From the NCBI GenBank assembly GCA_030673845.1, contig JAUTCQ010000021.1:62001-126000 (forward strand): DNA of 64,000 nucleotides. Direction: 5' to 3'. The notes under the pieces were generated by a model. It saw only the letters and a program-made list of their open reading frames with translations. It did no database searches and was not told the DNA's origin. The position numbers and the translations under genes are program-made. The DNA is from Verrucomicrobiota bacterium JB022 (GTDB lineage: Bacteria > Verrucomicrobiota > Verrucomicrobiia > Opitutales > Oceanipulchritudinaceae). Each line of letters begins with the position of its first letter. The stretch's first letter is position 1. Below, one piece after another: positions 27,901-36,325 of the stretch.

Positions 27901-29271
27901 ATGCGAAACCTGCTTCTCATCTCGTATTATTTCCCGCCCCGCGGCGGCAGCGGCGTGCAACGGCCCTCGAAATTCGCCCGCTACCTCGCCGACCACGGCT
28001 ACCAGTCCCACGTCGTCACCTGTGACGACGGCAGCATCACGAACACCCGCGACAACAGCCTGCTCAAGAACCTCAACGGCACCCAGGTCCACCGAGTGCC
28101 CGGTCGGGAAGAGCTGGTCAAAAAGCTGGGCAAGATGCACCTCGGGCCGCTAGTGACGCTCGGGCTGCGCCCCGATGCGCAAGTGCTTTGGAAAGACGCG
28201 GCGGTCAAGGAAGCATTGCGAATTGCAAAGCAGAGTCGGATAGATGCAATCTTTTCGACGGTTCAGCCCTTTGCCTCGGCCCTTGTAGGGCTGGAGCTGA
28301 AAAAAAAGTTGGGATTACCTTGGATCCTCGATTACCGCGACCCCTGGACCAACAGCACCAGCATCACATGGCCCAGCAAGTGGCACTTTGAGCGCGAGCG
28401 CGAGATGGAGCGCAAATGCCTTTTGCATTGCGACCGCGCCCTGGTCGTCACCTCCGGAATGCGGGACGCACTGGCTGAGGCTTTTCCGGAGTTTGCCCAC
28501 AAGATTCGTCTGATCCCGAACGGCTTCGACCCGGAAGACTTCAAGGGGCTGGAAGCCGACAAGCGAGTAGACGACGGTGTCTTCCGCCTCGGCTATGCCG
28601 GTCGCCTTTATTCGGTGGGTGGCAAACAGAACCGCCTCCACCGCAGCGGTGGCCTTACCTACCGCAATTGCGAGGTCGACTTTGTCACGCACTCCGCCCG
28701 CTTCCTGATCCTCGGCATCCAGCGCCTCTTTGAGCAACACCCGGAGCTACGGGGCAAGCTGAGCGTCGACCTGGCGGGCAATATCCCGGCCGACAACAAG
28801 GCTTTTGCCGAAGAATGCGGCGTGGCCGACACGGTGCATGTCCACGGCATGTTGCCCCACCGCGAAGCGATCCAGCTGGTATCGCGCAGCGATGCGGTTT
28901 TCCTGCCCATGCGTCGCGAGGCCGACAACCGCCGCAGCTACAACGCCTCGGGCAAGATCTACGAATACCTCGCCCAGCATAAGCCCATCTTGGCCGCCGT
29001 GCCCGAGGGTGACGCCGCCGACCTGGTGCGCGATGCCCGCGCCGGCTGGGTAGTCGATCCCGCCGACGTGCAGGCGTACGCCGACAAGCTTTACGAACTG
29101 ATCACGCGCAAGCAAACGGGCCCCCTCCGCATCGACCCGGATGTCGCGCTGATCAACACCTACACGCGCCAGAATCAGGCCGCCATGCTCGCAAACGAGC
29201 TGGACAGCCTGCTACCCGCCGCTCCTGCCGCCCGCTCGATGCCCACCCCCGCCCCTGTCGCCGTTTCATGA
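27901..29271 (+). CDS. Glycosyltransferase family 4-like protein
   Basis: A 456-residue GT-B glycosyltransferase. The acceptor-side N-domain begins MRNLLLISYYFPPRGGSGVQ with the flexible Gly-rich loop, and LDYRDPWTNS is typical of this GT4 subgroup. The C-domain has RLIPNGFDPEDF and a donor-site region ending in EYLAQHKPILAAVPEG. An atypical stretch near residue 238 (SVGGKQNRLHRSGGLTYRN) replaces the usual short loop after LGYAGRLY. Part of the gene around 28200-28320 is less GC-rich and includes a run of eight A. The stop overlaps the next start as ATGA. Confidence 0.85.
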   Translation: MRNLLLISYYFPPRGGSGVQRPSKFARYLADHGYQSHVVTCDDGSITNTRDNSLLKNLNGTQVHRVPGREELVKKLGKMHLGPLVTLGLRPDAQVLWKDAAVKEALRIAKQSRIDAIFSTVQPFASALVGLELKKKLGLPWILDYRDPWTNSTSITWPSKWHFEREREMERKCLLHCDRALVVTSGMRDALAEAFPEFAHKIRLIPNGFDPEDFKGLEADKRVDDGVFRLGYAGRLYSVGGKQNRLHRSGGLTYRNCEVDFVTHSARFLILGIQRLFEQHPELRGKLSVDLAGNIPADNKAFAEECGVADTVHVHGMLPHREAIQLVSRSDAVFLPMRREADNRRSYNASGKIYEYLAQHKPILAAVPEGDAADLVRDARAGWVVDPADVQAYADKLYELITRKQTGPLRIDPDVALINTYTRQNQAAMLANELDSLLPAAPAARSMPTPAPVAVS

Positions 29272-30233
29272 ACGATCCTCTCGTCAGCATCATCGTCCTG
29301 AGTTTCAACCGCAAGGAAGAGATCCTCGACTGCCTGGCCTCACTGGAGCAGCAGACCTACGCACGCACCGAGACCATCGTGCTCGACAATGGGTCCAAGG
29401 ACGGTTCCGCCGAAGCCGTGGCCGAGCGTTTCCCCCACGTGCGCCTCATCCGTATGCCCCACAACTTCGGTGCCTGGGGCCCGCGCGACATGGCGATCTG
29501 GAACTCTACCGGCGACTACATTTTCATGATCGACAGCGATGCGGTGGCCCCCGCCGACGCGCTGGAAAAGCTGGTGGCCAAGATGGAAGCCGAGCGCTCC
29601 ATCGGCATCCTCCAGCCCATGATCAAGGACCTCCACAGCGAGACGGTCTACAGCATGGGCTTCGGGCGCGAAGAGGCCAAGGAGCCTTGCTTCCGCTGGC
29701 AGTTCCACGGCTGTGCCGCGCTGATCCGCCGCGAGGCCTATTTCAAGGCGGGCGGCTTCCCCCACCACTACCTGGTGGCAGGCGGAGAGGCCTACCTGGC
29801 GATCCCCGTGCTCGATGCCGGTTACGACGTCTACTATTGGCCCGAAGTCCACGTACGCCATGCACTTTCGCCCAAGGAGCGTGTGAAGTCGCACCGGCTC
29901 CTGATGTCGAATCTGCACCGCATGCAAAACAACGCCACCTACAACCCCTACCTGGGGCGCGTGTGGCTCGACTTTGCGTGGAAGCTCGTCCGCTACGCCA
30001 AGGACGCTACCGCCAACGGCTATTTCAAGGAGCTGTTGCCGGGGCTGGCGCTACACGTAAAGGAGTTTTTCCACACGCTGCGCCACCTGCGTCGCCCGAT
30101 CGCACCACAAACGCAGAACCTCATCGACTACCTCATGGTCCACCGCGTGACGGAGCGGGCCGAATACGAGCGCATCAACCGCGAGCGTTCCTACTTTGCC
30201 GGCCGTCGCCGCTACGCCCTCCGCACCACATGA
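29268..30233 (+). CDS. Glycosyltransferase family 2 protein
   Basis: A 321-residue GT-A enzyme. VSIIVLSFNRKEEILDCLAS and ETIVLDNGSKDGSAEAV form the nucleotide-sugar site, and YIFMIDSDAVAP carries the DxD metal-binding motif. It resembles rhamnosyl- and other sugar-transferases that extend lipid-linked repeat units at the inner face of the membrane. It overlaps both neighbours by 4 bp (ATGA), so it is coupled to the GT4 before it and the CapK-like gene after it. Confidence 0.88.
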   Translation: MNDPLVSIIVLSFNRKEEILDCLASLEQQTYARTETIVLDNGSKDGSAEAVAERFPHVRLIRMPHNFGAWGPRDMAIWNSTGDYIFMIDSDAVAPADALEKLVAKMEAERSIGILQPMIKDLHSETVYSMGFGREEAKEPCFRWQFHGCAALIRREAYFKAGGFPHHYLVAGGEAYLAIPVLDAGYDVYYWPEVHVRHALSPKERVKSHRLLMSNLHRMQNNATYNPYLGRVWLDFAWKLVRYAKDATANGYFKELLPGLALHVKEFFHTLRHLRRPIAPQTQNLIDYLMVHRVTERAEYERINRERSYFAGRRRYALRTT

Positions 30234-31627
30234 ACGCCTTAGTCGACGCCTACGATGCCGCTTTTCGCCGCTGCGGCCCCACTTTTGCCGACCGCGTGCG
30301 CAAGACGCAAGGCTACGGGCTCTATCAAGAGGCCGAGGTCCTGAGCAGCCAGCCGCTGGCCGCACAACAGGCCTATCTGGAGCAGCGCCTGCAAGAGCTG
30401 CTCCACGCCGCCTGGCAGGTGCCCTATTACGCCGAAGTCTTTGCTGCCGCCGGTCGCGGTTTCGATGCCGATTACCCGCTCGAAAGCCTGGCCAAGCTGC
30501 CCGTGTTGACCAAGGACGACCTGAAGCGCGACCCGCAACGTTTCGTGCGTCCGGGCTATACCGGGCCGCTCCCGAAGATCCAGACCGCTGGCTCAACGGG
30601 TTCGCCGCTCAAGGCCTTTGTCGACCCCGTAGTGCCCAGCGTGGTGACCGCCGCGATGTATCTCGGCCGCTCCTGGTGGGGCATCCAGCCGGGTTCCCGC
30701 TCGGTCTCGCTCTGGGGGCACTCGAAGTATCTGGCCGAGAGCCTGCCCGCGCGCCTGAAGCTGGCCCGCCGCCACTTGTTCGATGCCGCGATGAACCGTC
30801 GCGTCTTCCCGGCCTACGACCTGGGCAAGGACAAGCTGAAGGAGTTCTGGAGCCTGATCGCCGAGTTTCAGCCCACCTACGTCGTCGGTTATGCCACCGC
30901 TCTCAGCACCGCCGCCGAATACCTCAACGAGCACGGCGGCACGCCCAAGCTACACCGGGCGCTGAACCGCCTGCAAGCGGTCGTCAGCACCGGAGAAATG
31001 CTCTACGACTGGCAGGCAGAGACGATCCAGCAGGCGTTCCAGGCACCCGCCGTGCGCGAATACGGGCTCTGCGAAGCCGGTTCCGCCGCCTACGAGCACC
31101 CCGATGGCAATCTCTACGCCATCTCGCCTTTTTACCACATTGAGCTGCTCGACGAAGCGGGCCAGCCAGTGCGCCCCGGAGAATTGGGCCGCGTGGTCAT
31201 CACCTCGCTGCTCGGCCAGACGGTGCCGCTGATCCGCTACGACACGGGCGACCTCGCCCAGGAAGTCGAGCGCGCCCCCGAAGCCCCGCTACTTCGCCAG
31301 ATGGGCCAGATCCAAGGGCGTGCCTACGACCTGATCTACACCGCCAGCGGCGACGCCCGCCCGGGGGTGATGTTCACGCACGCGATGAAGTATCTCGACG
31401 AGGTCGAGCGCTACCAGATCGTGCAGAACGATTACGGCCAGCTCGACATTTTCTACGCTTCTCCCTCTCCGCTCGACGAAAACCGGTTGGGTGTCGTCCG
31501 CCAACGCCTTCGCAGTGCCGCAGGCGGCGAAATCCACCTCCGCTTCCACCATCGCCAGCAACTGGAGCAGGAAGCCTCCGGTAAATTCCGCTGGATCAAG
31601 TCCCACGTTTCCAAGCGTTCCGCATGA
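30230..31627 (+). CDS. CapK/PaaK-like adenylate-forming enzyme
   Basis: A 465-residue member of the phenylacetate-CoA ligase-like (PaaK/CapK) group. The start is the ATG that overlaps the preceding stop. Family motifs are intact: KIQTAGSTGSPLKAFVDP (P-loop-like AMP-binding motif), VREYGLCEAGSAAYEHPDG and IRYDTGDLAQEV. Such proteins recur in capsule and exopolysaccharide clusters (hence CapK), but their substrate there is not established. Activation of a carboxylate for attachment to the glycan, for example an acyl or amino acid group on a uronic acid, would fit a locus that makes acidic sugars. The next gene starts 4 bp before this stop. Confidence 0.82.
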   Translation: MNALVDAYDAAFRRCGPTFADRVRKTQGYGLYQEAEVLSSQPLAAQQAYLEQRLQELLHAAWQVPYYAEVFAAAGRGFDADYPLESLAKLPVLTKDDLKRDPQRFVRPGYTGPLPKIQTAGSTGSPLKAFVDPVVPSVVTAAMYLGRSWWGIQPGSRSVSLWGHSKYLAESLPARLKLARRHLFDAAMNRRVFPAYDLGKDKLKEFWSLIAEFQPTYVVGYATALSTAAEYLNEHGGTPKLHRALNRLQAVVSTGEMLYDWQAETIQQAFQAPAVREYGLCEAGSAAYEHPDGNLYAISPFYHIELLDEAGQPVRPGELGRVVITSLLGQTVPLIRYDTGDLAQEVERAPEAPLLRQMGQIQGRAYDLIYTASGDARPGVMFTHAMKYLDEVERYQIVQNDYGQLDIFYASPSPLDENRLGVVRQRLRSAAGGEIHLRFHHRQQLEQEASGKFRWIKSHVSKRSA

Positions 31628-32835
31628 CCGCCACACCCTCTCTCGATTTCTCGACCGTTTCGCCCAAAAGCGCCCGCCCGCTCCGGGTTGCCTGGGTCAC
31701 CTCCTCGCCGACCCCCTACAAGCTCCCGTTCTTCCAGCGCCTCTCGCAGCGCGAAGACTTGCAGCTAAAGTTCTTTTTCCTCACCTGGAAGAGCTCTTCC
31801 CGCCCGTGGGAAATCTCCGCCAGCCAGGCGATCGACTACGAGGTGCTGCCCGGCATCAACGTGCCCACCAGCCTGCGCGAAAAGCGTTACCTGCGTATCA
31901 ACCCGGTCATCCGCCAACGCCTCGACCCGAAGAAGTGGGACGTGGTGGTGATCTCCGGCTACCACCACCCGACGATGTGGTGGGCCATCCAGCACTGCCG
32001 TCGCCACAACATCCCCTTTGTGCTGCAGGGCGAAAGCCACGTGCTGAAGACGCGCGTCTTCTGGAAGCGCAAGATCAAGGAAACGATGATCTTCCCTGCC
32101 ATCCGCGATGCCGCGGCGGCCCTCGCCACCGGTACCCTCGCCAAGCGCTACTGGGAGCAGGTCGGCATCTCCGGAGATAAAATTTACATCGTGGGCAATG
32201 TGCCCGAAGTCGCTTTCTTCCAACAACGCAGCCTGGAGGCGCGCCCGCGTCGACAAGAGATTCGCCAAAAGCTGGGCCTCGACCCGCAACGTCCGCTGGG
32301 CGTCTTCGTGGGGCGCTTCCTGCGCGTGAAGGGCGTCGACGTATTGCTCGAAGGCATGGCACAACTACCCGAGGCTCAACGCCCGCAGATCCTGCTGGTG
32401 GGCGATGGCCCGGAAAAGGAGCAACTCGAAGCCATCGTGGCGGAGCACAAGCTGCCGGTGACGATGCCGGGCTTCCTGCCCAATGACCAACTGCCCGAGC
32501 TTTACGCTGCGAGTGACTTCTTTGTCCTCCCCTCTCGCGAAGAGCCTTGGGGCGTGGTCGTAAACGAAGCGGCGGCCTGCGGCCTGCCCCTGCTACTCTC
32601 CGGCAAGGTAGGTGCGGCCCACGACATCCTGCAACCGGGCCATAACGGCCTCCGCATCGAGCCCAACACCCCTATGCGCTGGGCCGAAGCGTTGAGCGAA
32701 GCCAAGACCTGGAATGCCGCGCAACTGGCGGCGATGGGCCAGCGCTCACGCGAAATTGCCGGCGAGTGGACCCACGAGGCCAGCGAACAAGAATTCATGC
32801 AGGCCGTGCGCTTGGCGGCCGCCACCGTGTCCTGA
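31624..32835 (+). CDS. Glycosyltransferase family 4 protein
   Basis: A 403-residue GT-B enzyme. The N-domain contains RVAWVTSSPTPYKLPFFQRL, and the C-domain has RPLGVFVGRFLRVKGVDVLLE, LLVGDGPEKEQLE, LPELYAASDFFVLPSREEPWG and NEAAACGLPLLLS with the EX7E-type donor motif. It probably adds one sugar of the repeat unit on the cytoplasmic side. It is translationally coupled to the CapK-like gene (ATGA overlap) and lies 3 bp before the polymerase gene. Confidence 0.9.
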   Translation: MTATPSLDFSTVSPKSARPLRVAWVTSSPTPYKLPFFQRLSQREDLQLKFFFLTWKSSSRPWEISASQAIDYEVLPGINVPTSLREKRYLRINPVIRQRLDPKKWDVVVISGYHHPTMWWAIQHCRRHNIPFVLQGESHVLKTRVFWKRKIKETMIFPAIRDAAAALATGTLAKRYWEQVGISGDKIYIVGNVPEVAFFQQRSLEARPRRQEIRQKLGLDPQRPLGVFVGRFLRVKGVDVLLEGMAQLPEAQRPQILLVGDGPEKEQLEAIVAEHKLPVTMPGFLPNDQLPELYAASDFFVLPSREEPWGVVVNEAAACGLPLLLSGKVGAAHDILQPGHNGLRIEPNTPMRWAEALSEAKTWNAAQLAAMGQRSREIAGEWTHEASEQEFMQAVRLAAATVS

Positions 32836-32838
32836 TCC

Positions 32839-34194
32839 ATGGAAGCTTCCGAATCCAAAAGTCCTGATTACCTCAGCTTGCTGCTGCTGGGGTTGCTGTT
32901 CGTCGTGCTTTACCTGCCCCTGATCAATGGGGGCCTCGACGATGTCCGCTGGGTATTGTTTTCCGCCCTGATCGGCGGATTCATGCTCTTTCGCACTGGC
33001 GACTTGATGAACCCGGCGGGCCAGACCTTGCTCTGGCTCCTGGGGGCCAATGCCGGGCTGCGCCTGTTCTCGGTTTTCTGGTCGCCCGACCAGGCTTATA
33101 CGCTGCTGCGGGCGATCTCGATCAGCTGCATGTGCGGCTTTCTCGTGGTGCTGGCCTCACGGGCACATGAACTGCGCCATTTTCGCGCCAGCATCAAGGT
33201 GGTGGCCGGCTATGGCGCCGCGCTCGCGGTGGTCTCGTCGATCGTGTATTTCGCGGGCTGGAAGGCCTTGCCCTGGAACGGCTACGAAGTCTATCGCGGC
33301 ATCCACGGCGGGCGTTTCGCCGGGGTCTTTGGCAATCCCAACCAGATCGGCATCTGTGCCGCCGTCACCGTGCCCTTGATGATCGGGCTGTGGCTGGAAA
33401 AGAAGAAGCACATCTGGTGGCTGGCTTTTGCCGCCCTCGCCTTCTACATGGTGCTGCAATCGCAAAGCCGCGCGGGTATTCTGGCCCTCGCTGCAGCTTC
33501 CGCCGGCATGTTGCTCGTTTACCAGCGCCAGGCCAAGGGCTTGATCCTGGGTGGTATGTTGCTGGTGGTGCTCTTCGCGATGTTTGCCGACACCAGCGCG
33601 ATCGAAAAGGGCTTTGCCTCCTTTGCCTCCCGCGGCGAAACGACGGAGTTCAACGTCGAAGATGTGGCCGAAAACCGCCTGACGCGCTGGACCCTTGGCT
33701 GGCTGAGCATCCAGAAGCACTTTGTGCTCGGTCAGGGCTACGGTATCGGCGGTGTCTCCGACGGCGTAGACCCGCGCCTGACGGACTACGACCAAGGCTA
33801 CCCGCTCCACAATTCTTTCCTGCAGGTGTGGCAGGAAAACGGTGTGGTGGGCCTGCTGCTCTTCCTGGCACTGGTGGGCTGGCTTTACGGCCGCATCCTG
33901 CTGAGCGATTTCCCGATGCCGAAGGGCTCGCAACACCTGATTGCAGGCTGCACGGGAGTCGCCATGGGTGGCATGGTCAGCGCGTTTTTCGAAAGCTGGC
34001 TCTTTTCTGTGGGCAACCTCGGCACCATGCCTTTCTGGGCCTGCATGGCCCTGCTTTGGATGCGGACCAACCCGGCTCCGGCAGAAGAAATGCTGGTAGC
34101 AAGACAGCCAGAGATCGAACCGCTGCAGGTGGCTCAACCTGTGTATGGTCGGCAGATCCTGCCCTATCCCTCTCAACACCCTGACCGCTCGTGA
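32839..34194 (+). CDS. wzy: O-antigen ligase/polymerase family protein, Wzy-like
   Basis: A 451-residue protein with about 11 to 12 membrane helices and the long periplasmic loop typical of Wzy_C proteins. VFGNPNQIGICAAVTVPLMI, LQSQSRAGILALAAAS and GQGYGIGGVSDG followed by PLHNSFLQVWQENGVVGLL are characteristic elements, including the conserved Arg and His. It is the only such protein in the operon, so polymerisation of the exopolysaccharide repeat unit is the likely job; a ligase is less likely without a lipopolysaccharide core locus here. The stop overlaps the next GTG start by 4 bp. Confidence 0.85.
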   Translation: MEASESKSPDYLSLLLLGLLFVVLYLPLINGGLDDVRWVLFSALIGGFMLFRTGDLMNPAGQTLLWLLGANAGLRLFSVFWSPDQAYTLLRAISISCMCGFLVVLASRAHELRHFRASIKVVAGYGAALAVVSSIVYFAGWKALPWNGYEVYRGIHGGRFAGVFGNPNQIGICAAVTVPLMIGLWLEKKKHIWWLAFAALAFYMVLQSQSRAGILALAAASAGMLLVYQRQAKGLILGGMLLVVLFAMFADTSAIEKGFASFASRGETTEFNVEDVAENRLTRWTLGWLSIQKHFVLGQGYGIGGVSDGVDPRLTDYDQGYPLHNSFLQVWQENGVVGLLLFLALVGWLYGRILLSDFPMPKGSQHLIAGCTGVAMGGMVSAFFESWLFSVGNLGTMPFWACMALLWMRTNPAPAEEMLVARQPEIEPLQVAQPVYGRQILPYPSQHPDRS

Positions 34195-35504
34195 AAATTC
34201 TCCACGTCCAACACAGTCTCGACCCCCGCTCCGGCGGCCCCAGCGAATCCCTCCGCGAACTTGTCTCGCACCAATTAGCTCTGGGCCACCAAGTCCAGGT
34301 CGTGGCGACCGACGCCCAGTCGATCGAGCCATGGGAAGAGCGTTTCGCGTATCTCCATCGTCTGCATGAAGATGCGCGTTTTTATGGCGTGGGGCTCTAC
34401 ATCGGCAAGGCCTATGGCCGCACCCGCCCGTGGTCGCGGTTCAGCTACTCGCCAGCCTGCGTTGCGCACCTGCGCGAGAAGTTCCGCGATCCGCAGCGCA
34501 AGCCCGAAGTGGTACACATTCACGGGGTGTTCAGCCACCTGACCCATGCCGCGGCAGCAGAAGCGCGCAAGGCGGGCATCCCCTACATTATTCGTCCGGC
34601 GGGCAGCCTCAATGAAGCGTGCCTCGACTCCGGTCGTGCAAAATTCAAGAAGCTCCTCTACCGCTGGGGTGGCGTCCAGGCCGACTTGCAAGGTGCAGCC
34701 TTCATTCACGCTACCTCCGAGCGCGAACGGGAAGAGTTGCGTGAGCTGGGGATCAAGACGCGTGTCGAGATCATCCCGCACGGCATCCGCCTGCCCGACG
34801 TGGACTGCAAGACCGCAATTCAGGCCTTTCACACGCGTCTGCCGGAGCTGAAGGGCAAGCCCTTCTGGCTCTATATGTCGCGCATCGCGCCCAAAAAGCG
34901 CCTCGACTTGCTGCTGGGAGCCTTTGCCCAGCGTCGCGCCCAAGGCAGCGACTGGCATATGGTGATCGCCGGGACCGAAGACGGCTTGCAGGACAAAGTC
35001 AAACGTATCATCCGCCAGCAAAAGCTGGAATCGGTCGTGCACTTTGCGGGATTCCTGCAAGGTCCGACCAAACAAGGTGCAATCTTTGCAAGCGAAGCCG
35101 TCGCCCTCACCTCGACCGATGAAAATTTTGGGGTGATCATTGTGGAAGGCATGGCCCACGGAAAACCCTGCCTGGTAACCCCCGGGGTAGACACCCACCG
35201 CTACGTGAAAGCCGCCGATGCAGGCATTGTAACCAGCCTGGACGCCGATGTCATCGCGCACGACATGGCCCGCCTCGAACAGGCGAATCGCAAGGAAATG
35301 GGCCTTCGCGCCCAGGAATACGCGCAACAGAACCTAAGTTGGCACTCTACCTGCCAAAGGTTGAGCGACCTCTATTCTCAGATCTCTGAACAAAGCCCTC
35401 ATGAGCGCTCGCAACAATCTCTCGAGTTTCCCGCTGCCCGTCAGCGTCATCATTCTAACCAAGAACGAGTCGGCCAACATCGACAAGTGTCTGGAGTCAG
35501 TTAA
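34191..35504 (+). CDS. Glycosyltransferase family 4 protein with out-of-frame tail
   Basis: A 437-residue GT-B enzyme from a GTG start overlapping the wzy stop. Typical segments are ILHVQHSLDPRSGGPSESLR, VVHIHGVFSHLTHAAAAEAR, FWLYMSRIAPKKRLDLLLGA and ALTSTDENFGVIIVEGMAHG. The family-like part ends near LSDLYSQISEQ (about residue 400). The reading frame then runs on for 104 bp into the next gene in another frame, adding a low-complexity tail (SPHERSQQSLEFPAARQRHH and on). A stop in the ATGA pattern used elsewhere in this operon exists at 35402 but in a different frame, so a late one-base indel may have extended this protein. Confidence 0.85.
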   Translation: MKILHVQHSLDPRSGGPSESLRELVSHQLALGHQVQVVATDAQSIEPWEERFAYLHRLHEDARFYGVGLYIGKAYGRTRPWSRFSYSPACVAHLREKFRDPQRKPEVVHIHGVFSHLTHAAAAEARKAGIPYIIRPAGSLNEACLDSGRAKFKKLLYRWGGVQADLQGAAFIHATSEREREELRELGIKTRVEIIPHGIRLPDVDCKTAIQAFHTRLPELKGKPFWLYMSRIAPKKRLDLLLGAFAQRRAQGSDWHMVIAGTEDGLQDKVKRIIRQQKLESVVHFAGFLQGPTKQGAIFASEAVALTSTDENFGVIIVEGMAHGKPCLVTPGVDTHRYVKAADAGIVTSLDADVIAHDMARLEQANRKEMGLRAQEYAQQNLSWHSTCQRLSDLYSQISEQSPHERSQQSLEFPAARQRHHSNQERVGQHRQVSGVS

Positions 35505-36321
35505 GGAGTTCGACGAAGTTTTCGTCGTCGATTCCCATAGCACCGACGACACGGTCGAACGCGCCCGACAGTATCCGAATACACGCGTCGTCCCCTTCCA
35601 ATGGAACGGGGACTTCCCTAAAAAGAAGCAGTGGGCACTCGATAATTGCCCCATGACCCATGAGTGGGTCCTGATGCTCGATGCCGACGAGGAAGTGACG
35701 GCTGAGCTGCGCGACGAGATCGGACGCGCAGCTGCCGATCCCGATGCCAAAACCGGCTACTTCATCAGCTACGACAACTACTTCCTAGGCCGCCGTCTCG
35801 TGCATGGCAGCCACTCGATGAAGTTGATTTTCTTCCGTCGTGGCACCGCCCACTTCATCCCCACCAACGAGCTGCTCGTCTCGACCATGTGGGAGGTGGA
35901 AGGCAACTACCAGCCGAAGATCGACGGCGAAGTCGGTCGCCTCAAGCACCACGCGCTGCACCGCGACTGCAAGACCCTTTTCCACTATTACAAGCGCCAC
36001 AATCGGTATTCCGACCTGGAGGCCGTGCACCGCATCCACCTCCACCGGATCGAAGAGAGCTATCCGCCCGTACGCCGCTTTCTCAAGCGCATGCTGCGCA
36101 AGACACCGGGCTCCGGTTTCCTTTACTTCATCCACTCCTACATCCTCAAACTCGGTTTTCTGGATGGACGCGCGGGCCTCGCTTTTGCCCTCTCCCGCCT
36201 CGTCTACTTTACCCAGATCGAGTGCAAGGTGTTTGAGCTGAAGCTGAATCCGGACATCATGCAACGCCACTACCAGGACAAGGGCGTGCAGGCCTCCGAA
36301 ACCATCTCCGAACGCGCTTAA
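35401..36321 (+). CDS. Glycosyltransferase family 2 protein (WaaE/KdtX-like)
   Basis: A 306-residue GT-A enzyme. VSVIILTKNESANIDKCLES, FVVDSHSTDDTVERAR and VLMLDADEEVTAELRDEI give the nucleotide-sugar site and DxD motif; GLAFALSRLVYFTQIECKVFE near the C-terminus matches the membrane-associated tail of WaaE-like beta-glycosyltransferases. It probably transfers glucose or a related sugar. The coding start lies inside the last 104 bp of the previous gene in a different frame. Confidence 0.87.
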   Translation: MSARNNLSSFPLPVSVIILTKNESANIDKCLESVKEFDEVFVVDSHSTDDTVERARQYPNTRVVPFQWNGDFPKKKQWALDNCPMTHEWVLMLDADEEVTAELRDEIGRAAADPDAKTGYFISYDNYFLGRRLVHGSHSMKLIFFRRGTAHFIPTNELLVSTMWEVEGNYQPKIDGEVGRLKHHALHRDCKTLFHYYKRHNRYSDLEAVHRIHLHRIEESYPPVRRFLKRMLRKTPGSGFLYFIHSYILKLGFLDGRAGLAFALSRLVYFTQIECKVFELKLNPDIMQRHYQDKGVQASETISERA

Positions 36322-36325
36322 GGCC

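Noticed and set aside
28300-28308. Run of eight A residues in the GT4 gene as a frameshift or slippage site
   Set aside because: The protein reads through with family-like sequence on both sides (LELKKKLGLPWILDYRDPW), so there is no sign of a frameshift.
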